DNA from: Alternaria dauci
Lineage: Eukaryota > Ascomycota > Dothideomycetes > Pleosporales > Pleosporaceae
Length of the DNA stretch: 64,000 bases
Assembly: GCF_042100115.1 (NCBI RefSeq)
Contig: NC_091274.1
Span: 1,426,001-1,490,000 of the forward strand
Direction of reading: 5' to 3'
Below, one piece after another: positions 32,775-43,495 of the stretch (its first letter is position 1; the number at the start of each line of letters is the position of its first letter). The position numbers and the translations under genes are program-made. Below the pieces are notes generated by a model. That model made no database searches. It was given only the letters and a program-made list of their open reading frames with translations, and was not told where the DNA came from.

Positions 32775-34664
32775 AGGTGCATTGACAAATCACGCCTACC
32801 CTGATACAAATCAAACATTACTACGTTTGCATATTCTTTCTTGTCCTCGAGTGACTCAATTCCTTTGCCCTACTTTGGTGGCAACGCTTCCAGTCATCAT
32901 CTCGAACATCGCAATCTCTAATCTCCACAACGTACTCTACGCCCATCACAAACAACAACCCAATTCCTGCCCGACATGGGGTCGCCATTCCCAATTCATC
33001 CCTAGCTAGGCAGTCCAACCGAGCAAATCGCAGTCTTCTTTACCCCAGACCCACAACAAAGACCCTGTTCATCACGTTGCGCGTACCCCCTTCACCCGTC
33101 ATCTCACCGACCGACGGGGCTCTCACCGCCCCCAAATCTCTTTGAAACCTTCGCCACTCGGAATCATTCCGAGCCCTAAGCTGGTCGCAACCTTGCAACC
33201 AGCAGCCATTATCCACTGCAAATAGCAGCTTACCCGCAGCAGCAGCACCACCACCAACACGCATCACCTACGCCCTCTTTCACCACCATGAAAAAAGAAA
33301 CCCCATTTTCCTGCCTTGCAGTCTTTGTCCAAACGTGCCCAGTCCAACAAAGCGCTGCCACATCTCCATGCCATCTTGAGAATACCCATCGCGTGGCATG
33401 TCAGCAAAATATGCGTGCCATGCAGCATGCCGAGAATAGCAACTGCTCCTGCCTTCGCCACGCCTGCTCAGCCTCTTGCCCTGCATAACCGCCATCATAA
33501 CCCAACACACCGAGTAGGGCAATCTAAGCGGGAGCTCCGGAGGCGCGCAAACGTCATAACGCCGTAGATTTTTTTTCCTTCTTTCACCTTCACATCATAC
33601 TCGGCCTTGTCCGCACATCTTACCTGCATCATGCTGGGAGAGGCAAAAGAGGTAATAATTTCTCGTTGGGAATCCGAATCTTACTCCATCTTTTCGCCGA
33701 AACACTAATGTTCAGTACCATGGATACAAGCGCTGCCAACTGCAAATCCATGACACGCACCTTGCATCATGCCATGTCAGAATTAAGCATTATTCCTCAC
33801 ATTGCGGTATCCATGTTGGTACCATGGTTCCCATTGTGGGAAAAGGGGGGGGGGGGGGTCTTTGCCGATTTGGTCATCTAGGCCTCGTCCGCTGACCGTC
33901 ATAGGTACCCGTGCCAGGTGTTCGGCGGCATCGTGTCCGAGGTCGATGCGCGGAGAAAGGGTCCAACAGGCCCCGCGTCCACGATGCAGACTCGCTAGTT
34001 GTACCGTGGTACATGTGTATCCAGACGAGTCTCTGACAACATGTTTCTACAAGATCCGTGGGAACGGTGCCTGTCCTAGTGTGGATCACGTCACAGCCCC
34101 CCGCATCGTCATGAGTCGAACAAGTACATCACTACTGGATTAAGCCCGATACTGTAGTTGCCATTTGTACATGCAAATCAATCCACACCTTATCAGCCGA
34201 ACTGCACAGCCCTACATCACACAGTGAAACCACCTGATTCTATACCATGATCCAGTAGAGAACGTATATTGCAAAATTCACCACGCAATAAAATTCCTGA
34301 GACTACCTTCCCTGCAATACAAAAACCAGAAGTGACAGGAAGACGGGGTATAATATCCACAAACCATGCCAAATACAAGACCAGTTACGAGACTCTCCTC
34401 AAAAATGCGGTATATATCCCCAGTTTTCCCATTGCAGCATAGATAGCGCCGTGAGCCCACATCACCAACTAAGCTTTGATACATGTGTAATAGGCCGTAA
34501 TCAATTCCGAACACCATGCAAAAAGAGACGCAATGTAAGCCAAGAAAGCGAGTGAAATCGTAGTACAAGGCAGGTACATGAACAAAGCCCGAGGGCAAAA
34601 GAATAATCGCAAGTAGATGCAGAACGAATGAAACAATATCGGGAAGAGGTAGTAAGAACTAGGC
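32775..34664. other. 1.9 kb intergenic stretch with a G14 run
   Basis: This stretch lies between the DUF7704 gene and the stop of MED15, which converge. It contains a run of about 14 G at 33845-33858. Frames present are short and patternless. It probably holds long 3' UTRs. Confidence 0.5.
33845..33858. repeat. Poly-G tract (G14)
   Basis: This is an uninterrupted run of about 14 G in non-coding DNA, the third long poly-G run on this strand of the window. Confidence 0.85.
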
Positions 34665-37600
34665 TCAAAGCAGGGATGGGTCAAGTGTCCCGCCCATGCT
34701 GTCCATGGTCTTCTCGAGCATGTCGAGGTCCATCATAGTTCCAGGGCCGTAGTCGGGGAAGAGCATCATGTCTTCGCTGTCCATGGGAGGAAGAACAACC
34801 CCAAGGTTTTGCAAGTCTTCTGACAGTTGCAGGTCAATCGGAAGGGCATCGCCCGTCATTGTCATTGCCCATGCGTCAGGCATGTCGGCGTCTTTGAGAT
34901 CGATGTTGATGAGTAGATTGTCATTCTCCGAGATATCCGATTGTCGTGTAGAAGGCGTGTCTTTGTTAGATGATTCGGGTGTAGCCGATGGCGAGGCGGG
35001 TCGGGAACGGAGTGCCCAGGCGTGGTCTTCATCCTTGAGATCCATGACGGTAAAAGGCCCGTTGGCATCGAGAGCCGCAAAGGTGTCTTCGTACGAGTAG
35101 TCAAGAAGAGACCTTGGCAACATTGGTTGTTGCGGCGTCTGCTCTTCTTCCTTGGTAACAGGCTCTGGAGCCGTCGCTTGTTGCTCCTTCGGTGCTGATT
35201 TGGGAATACTGGCTGGTGTGGGTTTGCCGCGAGCACCTGAGCCGGGGGTAGCAACCTTTGTCATTGCCTGGGGTGTCTTGAGCAGGTTTGAAGATGGTGA
35301 ATCCTTGATGCCTGTTTGTGTTGGCACGCGCGCCATCGCCGTCGCCGTCGCTTGTTGCCCAACTGGAGTGGCAGCACTGTGCGAAGCGCCAGGAGTCTGC
35401 CCCGGTTTGACAGCTTGCTGAGCTGCCTGTGGGGCAGCTGGTACAGGCTTCGAGGCACGTTTTGCGGCGTTCTGGTCGACCCTCGCTTCGCCAGTTTTCG
35501 GGTCGATATCAAGGTATTCGGCCATGGAGTCCAGGGCAAACTGCATTGGATTCTCGACTTTGGCATGTATCTGACTGTGTGCTTCTAATTCGGCTTGGGT
35601 GTCAAAACCCCGAACGGAGTACTCGCAGGTCACGTCGTTGCATCGGAAAGTCGGCCGCTGGGGCACGTTGGGTGGTGGTTGTCTCTTGAGCTCAGGGGAG
35701 TTGCCTGTGCCTGAACCAATCCGAGGAGACGCTCTAGCACCTGGGGTAGATGTTTCACTACCTGCGAGCTTCGCGCGCTTCTTCTCGGGTAACACGAGGT
35801 TCGTGACTGGCCTCGCGCCCTCGAAGTAGTGTGCTGCTCCGTGGCCCGAGTCAGCTCCGATGGCAAACGGTGGTCGGTCGGTGGTGGGGGCAGAAGGAGC
35901 CTTCTGGCTGCGGTTTTGTTGTTCTACGATTTTCAGATTTGCGGCATTAAGTTGAGCGGGCGGGGCATTCGAACCACCCTGAGGTTGCGGCTGCGCGGCA
36001 GCTGATTGCTGCTTGACCTTTTCCATGATCTTAGCAACGAATTTGAGTGTCGCACCCATATGATTCTTAAACTCATCAATAGTCAAGGTGACTTGTGGAT
36101 GTAGCGTTCCGTCAGCTTGGTCGAACTGCTGATATAAAAGTACACGAGACGCCATGATCTGACGAAGAACTTGCTCAGGCTCAGAGGAGTCGTATGAGGC
36201 GTGGAAGATACGTAAAGCCTGGTCCACCTGCTTTAGCCGATTGAGCTGTTCTTTCAGTGATCGCTGTAAAGGCACTCGCATCTGCGGCGGTAGCTGCACG
36301 GGCTGTCTAGCGGGAATGCTCTTCTCGACTTCGTCCATCAGCTGCTTGAACTGTCGCGTCCTTGTCGGATCTGCCATTCGTTGCCGCAGTTCTTCGTGGT
36401 TGACCACACCGCCTCGTTGTTGCTGCATCTTGTTGTTCGACGGGTCCTGTGCCTTCAGCAACTGGGCCTTGTACTGCGTCTGCTGAGCAGGGGTCAGTTT
36501 GGACACTTGCTCGTGAGTGAGGTTGAATCCGGGCTGAGACTTTGAAGAAGCCATGGCAGTAGCTTGTGGCGTAGCATCATTGCCAGACTCCGCAGCGTCC
36601 TCATTTGGTCGCTTCGTGCCTTTGTTCCCAGCGTTGGAAGGTTGCGACTGCATGGGCTGCGATTGTGGTTGCGGTCTGGCTGCTGCTTTTGGCTGCGGTG
36701 TCGCCTGTGTCGGGGGTTGCACCGTCGGTGGGCGGTTGGGCTGATGCTGTTGAATAGGCATGTTGACTGGCGGCTGCGCTTGATTGCGTTGGGCTTGTTG
36801 GTTGAGCATTGCGGATTGCGCTTGTTGCTGCCTCTGCTGTTGTAGATTTTTCATTCTCAGTGAGATCATGAAACCTCGTAGTTGGTCGTCTGGTAGATTG
36901 GCTTGCGGCGAGCCTGCCATCCTTGCACGGAACTGTTGCAAATCCTGCGGAGTAACCTGAAGGGCTGCCATGTTCGGCATGTTCTGTTGCTGCGGTGTTC
37001 GAATAGGACCTTGGTTCGCGTTGACTTGCACCGGTGGAGCGAGCCCATGACCAGGCTGCGGTGTAGGATGGACACCCGTCACACCACCGGATTGTCTTAC
37101 TAGGTCCTGGAAGTGAAGCACTTGTAGCATGAGCAACTTCTGACTATCGACACCTGGTACCAGAGCGGGATTTTGGCTAGCCCATAGCTTCAGCTGCTGC
37201 CACGTTCTGACATCCTGGGGAAGGCTGTTCCGAATTGAATTGTTCAACACATTCGGAGGGAATGGTTTCGGGTCAGTAGCATGTATGATGCCAGGGTTGG
37301 CTCGTAGCAAGTTGGAAGCAGCCTGCAAACGCTGTTGCTGAGATGGCATTGGCGGACGCTGTACTCCCATAGGAGGCTGTGGCCCACCTCCAGGTTGTAG
37401 CTGCCCAAGGTTCATGCCAGGGCGAATCATATTGGGCATGTTAGGACCGCCAGGCATCTGACCAGTCATGCCAGGTGGCAGCTGCTGCTGTTGGTTGAAT
37501 GGCATGTTGGGCTGGCCTGTATTCGGTTGACCTGGTGGAAAGGTGCCGTTTTGCATGCCATTGCTACGACGAAGGTTCATCATGTAGCTCTGTAGTATCA

Positions 37601-39224
37601 CACGGAACTGGGGCTCCGGAACCTTGAGCAGTTGCTGCTTCACATTTGGGTCGAGGTCGGCTGGCATCATGTTCATGCGAACCTGGTCAGTCAGCGGTTG
37701 CTGGTTGGCCGCTTGGACGGCAGCAGCTCTTTGTTGCGCTTGACGCATAAGCTCGGACAAATTGGGATCGGCTTGACCAGGCTGAGGCGTCATGATCGGC
37801 ACATGGGCTTGGGGAGGCCGCTGCTGTTGCGGTGTTCCGGGAGGTCCTGATTGTCCCGGTGGAGGCATCGGTCGGTTGAGCATAGGCATAGCAGGGCTAG
37901 CTTGTTGCGAACCTCCGGGGAGATTCAGTCCGCCGATTTGGCCTTGTAGCAGCTGGTTTTGTTGGTTGCGTGCCTGAGCTGCCTGTTGCTGCCGTTGTTG
38001 TTCCAACCGCGCCTGGGCCTGGGCCTGAGCTTGTGCATGCGCTTGTGCTTGTTGCGCTTGTTGCGCCTGCTGCTGGCGGTGAAAGGCTTCGGCAGCCTGA
38101 CGCTGTTGAGCCATGGCATTCTGAGGTTGATTTTGTTGCGAGTTTTGGCCTGGGAAGCCACCCATCTGACCACCATTGTTCGGATTGTTGCTTGCAGGTA
38201 CCACCGTGGTGCCTTGGTCTTGGCTGCGCATGGCTTCCATCTGCCGATTTGCTATCTCGGTGAAGTCGAACTCTTGGTTAGGTTGACGCTGACCCATGTT
38301 CATCTGCTGGCTCTGCATCCGGTTCTGCTGAGCAGCTCCCTGCATGGCGCCGGCATTCTGAGCAGCGCCCTGCTGGTTGAGAGCGCCCCTTCGGTAGAGC
38401 ATGTCGGCATGTTGTCGAAAGCGGAGGAAGAGGGGGTTGACGCCTTGGGCGATCAACTGCTGCTTCTTGTCCTCGGGCCAGGCTCGAATATCAGCTTCAA
38501 ACTTGAGTCGAACCTCCTCTTTACAGGTGTCCATCAACTTCTTTGCGAATTGGTTGATGATCATTTGGTCCTGACGGTTCTGCTGCTGGTTCTGATTGGC
38601 CTGCATGTTTGGTTGCTGGTTGTTCTGACCCGGTTGGGACATATTGGCGGGGTTTGCACCATTCACACCCATCGAAGACTGTCCTTGCGTCATGGGAACG
38701 GGCGAAACCTGCATGGGCCGCTGGAGCTGGGCGTTCGGGAAGGCCGGGTTGAATTGTTGTGGGGTTCCCTGTCTGGCGCCTTGCTGACCCATCTGATTCA
38801 TCATGTTCATCTGGGCGGGGTTCATGCCGTTCATACCGTTCATCGGGTTGTTCATGTTGTTGGGTGCGCCGCCTTGCATGCGTTGCTGCAGTTGCTGCTG
38901 CCGTGCTGTCGTCATGACGATGAGCTTTTGTTTGATGTTGGAGACGTATTGGTCCTTTGTTGACGAAGACATAAAGGTCTGTGTCTCAAACTGGAGAGCG
39001 GCGCGCATGGACTCGACTTCGGCAATCTCAGGCTTCAGCAGGCGGTACTGGGTGAAGAACTGGAGGGCCAGCTGGCCGCGCTCTTCGGGCGGTGTGCCCT
39101 GCTGCCAGCCATTTGGAATCTTACCCTGCTGCTGCTGGAGACGATAGTGCTGGATGAAGTGGTGGAGCCCCGCAGCGGCCCGGTTCTGTTGCATGCCATT
39201 CTGTTGCATGTTGGGGTTGTTCAT
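34665..39224 (-). CDS. MED15: Mediator subunit 15 (KIX domain, Gln-rich)
   Basis: This single-exon gene codes for 1519 residues and is the largest gene of the window. Near the N-terminus (about residues 35-105) lies a KIX-like domain: GWQQGTPPEERGQLALQFF, LLKPEIAEVESMRAALQFE and FMSSSTKDQYVSNIKQKL. KIX domains of Gal11/MED15 bind activators, including lipid-responsive transcription factors. A Gln/Asn/Met/Pro-rich middle follows, with many QQ runs and repeated NQQ and MNG blocks. The C-terminal part has a conserved region (RRGGVVNHEELRQRMADPTR, SLKEQLNRLKQVDQALRIF), a Cys-containing FRCNDVTCEYSVRGF segment and an acidic tail. It acts in the nucleus, in the Mediator tail. Antisense frames of up to 334 codons within it are shadows of CAG/CTG-rich DNA. 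Confidence 0.85.
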   Translation of the reverse strand: MNNPNMQQNGMQQNRAAAGLHHFIQHYRLQQQQGKIPNGWQQGTPPEERGQLALQFFTQYRLLKPEIAEVESMRAALQFETQTFMSSSTKDQYVSNIKQKLIVMTTARQQQLQQRMQGGAPNNMNNPMNGMNGMNPAQMNMMNQMGQQGARQGTPQQFNPAFPNAQLQRPMQVSPVPMTQGQSSMGVNGANPANMSQPGQNNQQPNMQANQNQQQNRQDQMIINQFAKKLMDTCKEEVRLKFEADIRAWPEDKKQQLIAQGVNPLFLRFRQHADMLYRRGALNQQGAAQNAGAMQGAAQQNRMQSQQMNMGQRQPNQEFDFTEIANRQMEAMRSQDQGTTVVPASNNPNNGGQMGGFPGQNSQQNQPQNAMAQQRQAAEAFHRQQQAQQAQQAQAHAQAQAQAQARLEQQRQQQAAQARNQQNQLLQGQIGGLNLPGGSQQASPAMPMLNRPMPPPGQSGPPGTPQQQRPPQAHVPIMTPQPGQADPNLSELMRQAQQRAAAVQAANQQPLTDQVRMNMMPADLDPNVKQQLLKVPEPQFRVILQSYMMNLRRSNGMQNGTFPPGQPNTGQPNMPFNQQQQLPPGMTGQMPGGPNMPNMIRPGMNLGQLQPGGGPQPPMGVQRPPMPSQQQRLQAASNLLRANPGIIHATDPKPFPPNVLNNSIRNSLPQDVRTWQQLKLWASQNPALVPGVDSQKLLMLQVLHFQDLVRQSGGVTGVHPTPQPGHGLAPPVQVNANQGPIRTPQQQNMPNMAALQVTPQDLQQFRARMAGSPQANLPDDQLRGFMISLRMKNLQQQRQQQAQSAMLNQQAQRNQAQPPVNMPIQQHQPNRPPTVQPPTQATPQPKAAARPQPQSQPMQSQPSNAGNKGTKRPNEDAAESGNDATPQATAMASSKSQPGFNLTHEQVSKLTPAQQTQYKAQLLKAQDPSNNKMQQQRGGVVNHEELRQRMADPTRTRQFKQLMDEVEKSIPARQPVQLPPQMRVPLQRSLKEQLNRLKQVDQALRIFHASYDSSEPEQVLRQIMASRVLLYQQFDQADGTLHPQVTLTIDEFKNHMGATLKFVAKIMEKVKQQSAAAQPQPQGGSNAPPAQLNAANLKIVEQQNRSQKAPSAPTTDRPPFAIGADSGHGAAHYFEGARPVTNLVLPEKKRAKLAGSETSTPGARASPRIGSGTGNSPELKRQPPPNVPQRPTFRCNDVTCEYSVRGFDTQAELEAHSQIHAKVENPMQFALDSMAEYLDIDPKTGEARVDQNAAKRASKPVPAAPQAAQQAVKPGQTPGASHSAATPVGQQATATAMARVPTQTGIKDSPSSNLLKTPQAMTKVATPGSGARGKPTPASIPKSAPKEQQATAPEPVTKEEEQTPQQPMLPRSLLDYSYEDTFAALDANGPFTVMDLKDEDHAWALRSRPASPSATPESSNKDTPSTRQSDISENDNLLINIDLKDADMPDAWAMTMTGDALPIDLQLSEDLQNLGVVLPPMDSEDMMLFPDYGPGTMMDLDMLEKTMDSMGGTLDPSLL

Positions 39225-42200
39225 GATGGCGCGCGAACGATCAAAGGCGCGCTATGTCGCAGGCTGGCCGAGGTGCGACGGGTATACGCAGCGGTGCAGT
39301 GCCGCGGAAGTGCAGTGAGCAGCAGCACTCATGCAGGCCGAGGGTTTCAGTGATGCAGCGGGCGGCGGGTCGACTACGGCGTCGAGGCGTGGTGTTTGGT
39401 GTCGAGTAGATGACTTGGTGAGACCCGAGATGGGGCAGTGACGGCGGTAATGGGGAGTGACGTTGGCGAAGATACGAGCGACCAGGGAGATAGAGAGAAG
39501 CGTGTCGGGGTGTCGTGGAAGAGAGCCTGGGCCTGCGGCTCTGAAGGGAGGACGTGGGAAAAGGCAAGGCCACAGCTGCTCACCTGGAGTGAGGCTTGGG
39601 TGAGTGAAAGGCGGAGGCTCGAGAGGACGACGCCAGCTGCGGCTCGAGACTGATCGACAGTTGCGGACAGGGCGCAAGGTTAGCGCAGCACCCGTGGACC
39701 CAAACGACGGCGCCTAAAGTACGCGGCTGCAGCTCTCAAGACGACGTGTCCATGGGGGGACTGGGATGCAGCTGTCAAAGGGAATGATATGGCTAGAATG
39801 GCGAGGAAGAAGATGCAGAAGATGCAGAAGATGCAGAAGATGCAAATCCAGACGTGTTTGGGTGGGTGGGTGAGCGAGGAAGATTGCAAGAGCAGTCAGA
39901 AAGAGGGCGTGCGTCGCAGCCCAGGTGCAGCAATCGCGCCCGTCGCACCTACCTCGTCCAACTGCAGGGATCTATCCGCTAACTGCAAATGGTAGGCCCT
40001 CTAACGCTCCTGCCCCGGTCCGCCTGTGGTCATGCTCCAAAAGGCAGGAACAGCTGTCCGAGGCAGATGCAGGACGACCTTTTGCTGGAAGAGCTTGCTG
40101 CAAGCCGCATTCATGTCTGGAGACGACTGTCCTGGCCGGCGACGGCCCCCAAGGGAGCGCCAGTTGCGCCCGGCTGCCCCCCGTCTCTCGGCCAGGTATC
40201 ACAGGTTCGTCGAATGAATGGCGCTAGCGCTTGGCTGGGACCCGCCAAATCTTCCGCAGTTCTGGTGGCAGGACGAACCATGTGCGCTCGTCGTCTTGCC
40301 TTGTCCCCGCCCTGCCGGCCTATGCGTTGCTTTCATCTTGCTGTAGTTCACCGTCTTAGCCTTTGCCAGGTGTTTGATCACTGTGGCAGCTCTGCTATGC
40401 AGCGCCTGGTGCGCGTCTTGACGACTGCGGAGTTTCATCCCTAACGTCTGGTCGAGCCCTGTGGCTTTGAATGGCGCCATGCCGTCTATTCGATGAGCGA
40501 GGGTACGGCTGCTTTTTCCACTACTATCTCTCGCTAGCCTCTTTAGCTGTCATCTGCGCCAGGCGGTGATCAGGGCACCAACGCCTTCACTCAAATCATT
40601 TCGTCCAATATCCCCATCGAGGACAGGACGGCACCAGCCAGATACAAGACCGCCTGTCGCCTTCATGGCAGCTCTGCTTGTGCGCTGTTGCACCGTCCTG
40701 CCATCTGCCAGACGTACAGATTTCGAAGAGTAGACAAGTGCCCATAGTCCGTTATTACTGCAAATTATCAAAGGGGACACCCACCTGACGCCGCCTCCCA
40801 ACCCACTGTTCAACTTCAAGCCAGGTCGCTGGTGATCGGCCACCCGTTGCCCTAATGGATCGTGAGGGACTACCTAGCCATCCACATCTCGCGCTAAAGC
40901 GCCGGACGCTATGCTATGGGCCCTCCACCCCGTTCCGAACCAACACGCCGCTGTCAAAGCAGTCACCTTGCCTCTCGACTCTGCCTCTTATCCCTGACGC
41001 TGCTTTTTCTTGTCCTCTCCGCATCAAGAACAGCTCCTTCAGCCCCCTACCACAAAATATGCCATCTTCTCCAGCGCGACTCTCGCTTGCCACGGCGCTG
41101 CGCATTGGGTCTCTGGGTTCGCGTCGATCCTTGGCGGCGACGCTTCCCTGCAGCCAGCGCCATGGATTGGGCATGATCGCCAGGGAACCTGTGCAGTGTG
41201 AGTGAAGCCTGGTTCCCGGCCAATAGCATGTAGCGTTTGACACGTTTCTGCTCCCCCCCACCGCTGCTTCGTCTTGCATGCCTTTGCAACTGAACATCGG
41301 ACTTTTTTGCTTTGATCACCAAGAAACAAGTAGCAGACAGCGTGTCGCGTCGCATCGAGTGACCCAGATTGCTCCGTCATTGGCCTGACGCGTCATGACA
41401 GTCTACCAACCGTTTCGTGATAGCTTGGTGAGACGACTTGTAACCACCCTCGCCGATGCATCAGAATCTTCTGGATCGCCTTGAAACCGCTCCTCGCGGT
41501 ACATCTCCTCTGGGTCTCGTGTACATGATCGATTGCCGTGGGAGCAAATCGTATCACAATCAATATAGATTCTTCGCCGTCGGAATAGAGGTTCATGACG
41601 TGAGACTTCGAGGCAGGAGCACTTTGCTCGACCCGTCCGTGCGCTGGCCCTGATGATCGATTGTCGATTGCGATCCAACATCTACTTTTGTTCTTCTCCC
41701 TTGTTCCCTCAAGCGCGCACGGCCGTTACCGTGAAATGATGGCGGTAGATGTGGCTATAAAATTCTGCTGCTCGGCTACGAGAATCGTAAGCGGAAAGGA
41801 TGTGATGGTTTCCTTCCTAGGTAAACAATCTTGTTTTTACTATATCTGTCCCTTCCATGCTGAAAAAGATTCTTGAATCGTTGGCGGTCCGTTGCGACCA
41901 AGCAGCTGTTTTTAAAACTCCATATGAACGTTGGGGAAGACCGCATGACCTTCCACAGCACGAGAGCTTCACGTGGGATAAGCAGGCTGACGAGATGCAT
42001 TAACTTTATTTTCAGCGTAACAAACCTTATGTGTCCACGCAACGACAGTTTAGCTTTGGTCTTAGCTCTCTTCGCGTTCGTCAGATATTCCTTAGAGCCT
42101 CCAACACCTTGGTTAATGGGTCATGTACACAGCTTGTTTTTTCCCCTTTTCATCCGCCTCAAGTGATACCACATGAGTAATCTGGATGTTAGAAATGTAT

Positions 42201-42657
42201 TTAGTGATGACTAGGGCGGCTCATGTTGTAAGGTCGAAATGCTTGAAACATCGGACCTAGAATATGCACCATGGCGTAGTGTCCTGCGGACCGTCTGGCG
42301 TCATAAACTATGAAGGTATGTAGACCAGGGGTATCTCCAACCTAGAAATCCCATGTGTTGAGCGCGCAGCGTGGCAGTGCTCCATAGAACAATGCGAGCA
42401 CATGCAGACAGATTCTGACGCGAATAAGCAGCTCTTTCTTGCGGCAGCACTGGGAAAAGGTGCAGACACACTACAATCACAGAGCACATGACATGTGAAG
42501 ACGGATACGCAGGGTCGTTTGACATGGTCTGATATGGCTTGCTGTCGAGAGATCCACCCCACCTATGATACACTTGGTCCCCAGCTAACGTCCACTCTAT
42601 GCTTTCAAGACCTGTCGGTACAAAGGAGACGTCGGTCGGGTCGCGAGGAGTGTCTGC
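39225..42657. other. 3.4 kb gene-free stretch upstream of MED15
   Basis: This is the longest stretch without a recognised gene. It begins with the MED15 upstream region and contains a 9-bp tandem repeat at 39809-39844. Frames of up to about 150 codons (39989-40444 plus, 40914-41297 minus) show no motif and no splice-consistent extension. A lineage-specific gene or long leader cannot be excluded, but I can support none. Confidence 0.4.
39809..39844. repeat. Four tandem copies of a 9-bp unit
   Basis: The unit GAAGATGCA is repeated four times without mismatch, giving a K-M-Q or CIF-type three-residue periodicity in translated frames. It lies in non-coding DNA about 600 bases upstream of MED15. 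Confidence 0.9.
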
Positions 42658-43089
42658 TTATTTCTGGCCGAGAGCCGACGCGCGCTCGTCTTCTAGCTTC
42701 TGGTAGAAAGCGTCACGGTGACGGACGGCGGGGACGTGGTAGCCTTTGAAAGTAAGTACGGGAATGAGAGCGAATTTGACAGTGGGAAGCGCAGTCGCAT
42801 CGCTAATGGAGGATTCACGTACCGTACCACCAGCCGTAGCCGGCAGTGACGCCGAGACCTGCGATTGCTGTTAGCCAAGCTCCAGAGGTGATGCGCGCAC
42901 GTCTACTGAGCTCTCCAGGCTCCCAAAATATGGCACATGCACAGCCAGATTTCTACGCACCCATGGCGACGGAGAGGTCGAGCACGACCTGTCGTCGAAG
43001 CATCTGCAATGCAGTCATTAGCATGCAGCCCACTACTGGCCAAAGCACTCAATGGCATCACATACGCCGGTGATGGGTTTGACGGCCAT
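42658..43089 (-). CDS. COX9: Cytochrome c oxidase subunit 9 (VIIa type), four exons
   Basis: This 62-residue inner-membrane subunit of respiratory complex IV is assembled from four short exons: 43066-43089 (24 nt, MAVKPITG), 42961-43003, 42823-42858 and 42658-42743. Introns are 62, 102 and 79 nt, all GT-AG. The protein reads MAVKPITG, MLRRQVVLDLSVAMG, then a membrane span LGVTAGYGWWYGYHVP, and VRHRDAFYQKLEDERA. Yeast Cox9 has the same plan: a PITG start, a basic RR, one span ending WWWGFH, and a KREKFYAEL tail. Exon lengths sum to 63 codons including the stop. It is transcribed away from TAF8. No single exon exceeds 86 nt, so gene finders could easily miss it. Confidence 0.88.
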
Positions 43090-43495
43090 TGCGAAGTCTG
43101 TTTCGGGAGAGCGGAGAGTTTTGGGGCGCAGATGCGGGTTGCGGGAGCTGGTAGTCGTCGTCTGTGGCTATCTGAAGTGGTGGTGGTTCGACGGGGAGAA
43201 GAGCAACGGCTGCTGCTGACGTAAGACGGTCTTAGCGGCCCGCGCCTTGGAAGCTCCCGACTGAAAGACAGCGGCAGGCAGGCGGGTGAAAGGGGACAAT
43301 ACCATCGGATACGAAACAACGCGCGCCTTTACGTCTGCTGCTATTGTCCGGGCAGTCCTCTGCAACCGATGCGACCTCTCACTCCTGCTCGCGCTCTCAC
43401 CCACCGATAAAGTCGTCCTCGAAACCACCACCATCGCGTGCACATTGTCCAGCCACGCCTCTACCCATAGCCGGAATCGCGACAACAAGCAGCAT
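43090..43495. promoter_or_regulatory. Divergent COX9/TAF8 upstream region
   Basis: These 406 bases lie between the start codons of COX9 (minus) and TAF8 (plus). The TAF8 frame is open upstream to 43286 but lacks conserved sequence there. Confidence 0.5.

Noticed and set aside
37959..38963. 334-codon frame on the plus strand inside MED15
   Set aside because: It is a Leu/Val/Cys-rich antisense shadow of CAG-rich MED15 sequence. The minus-strand frame has a KIX domain and full family layout.
43286..43495. Upstream extension of TAF8 to 43286
   Set aside because: The added residues look random and overlap the COX9/TAF8 promoter. The conserved start is at 43496.
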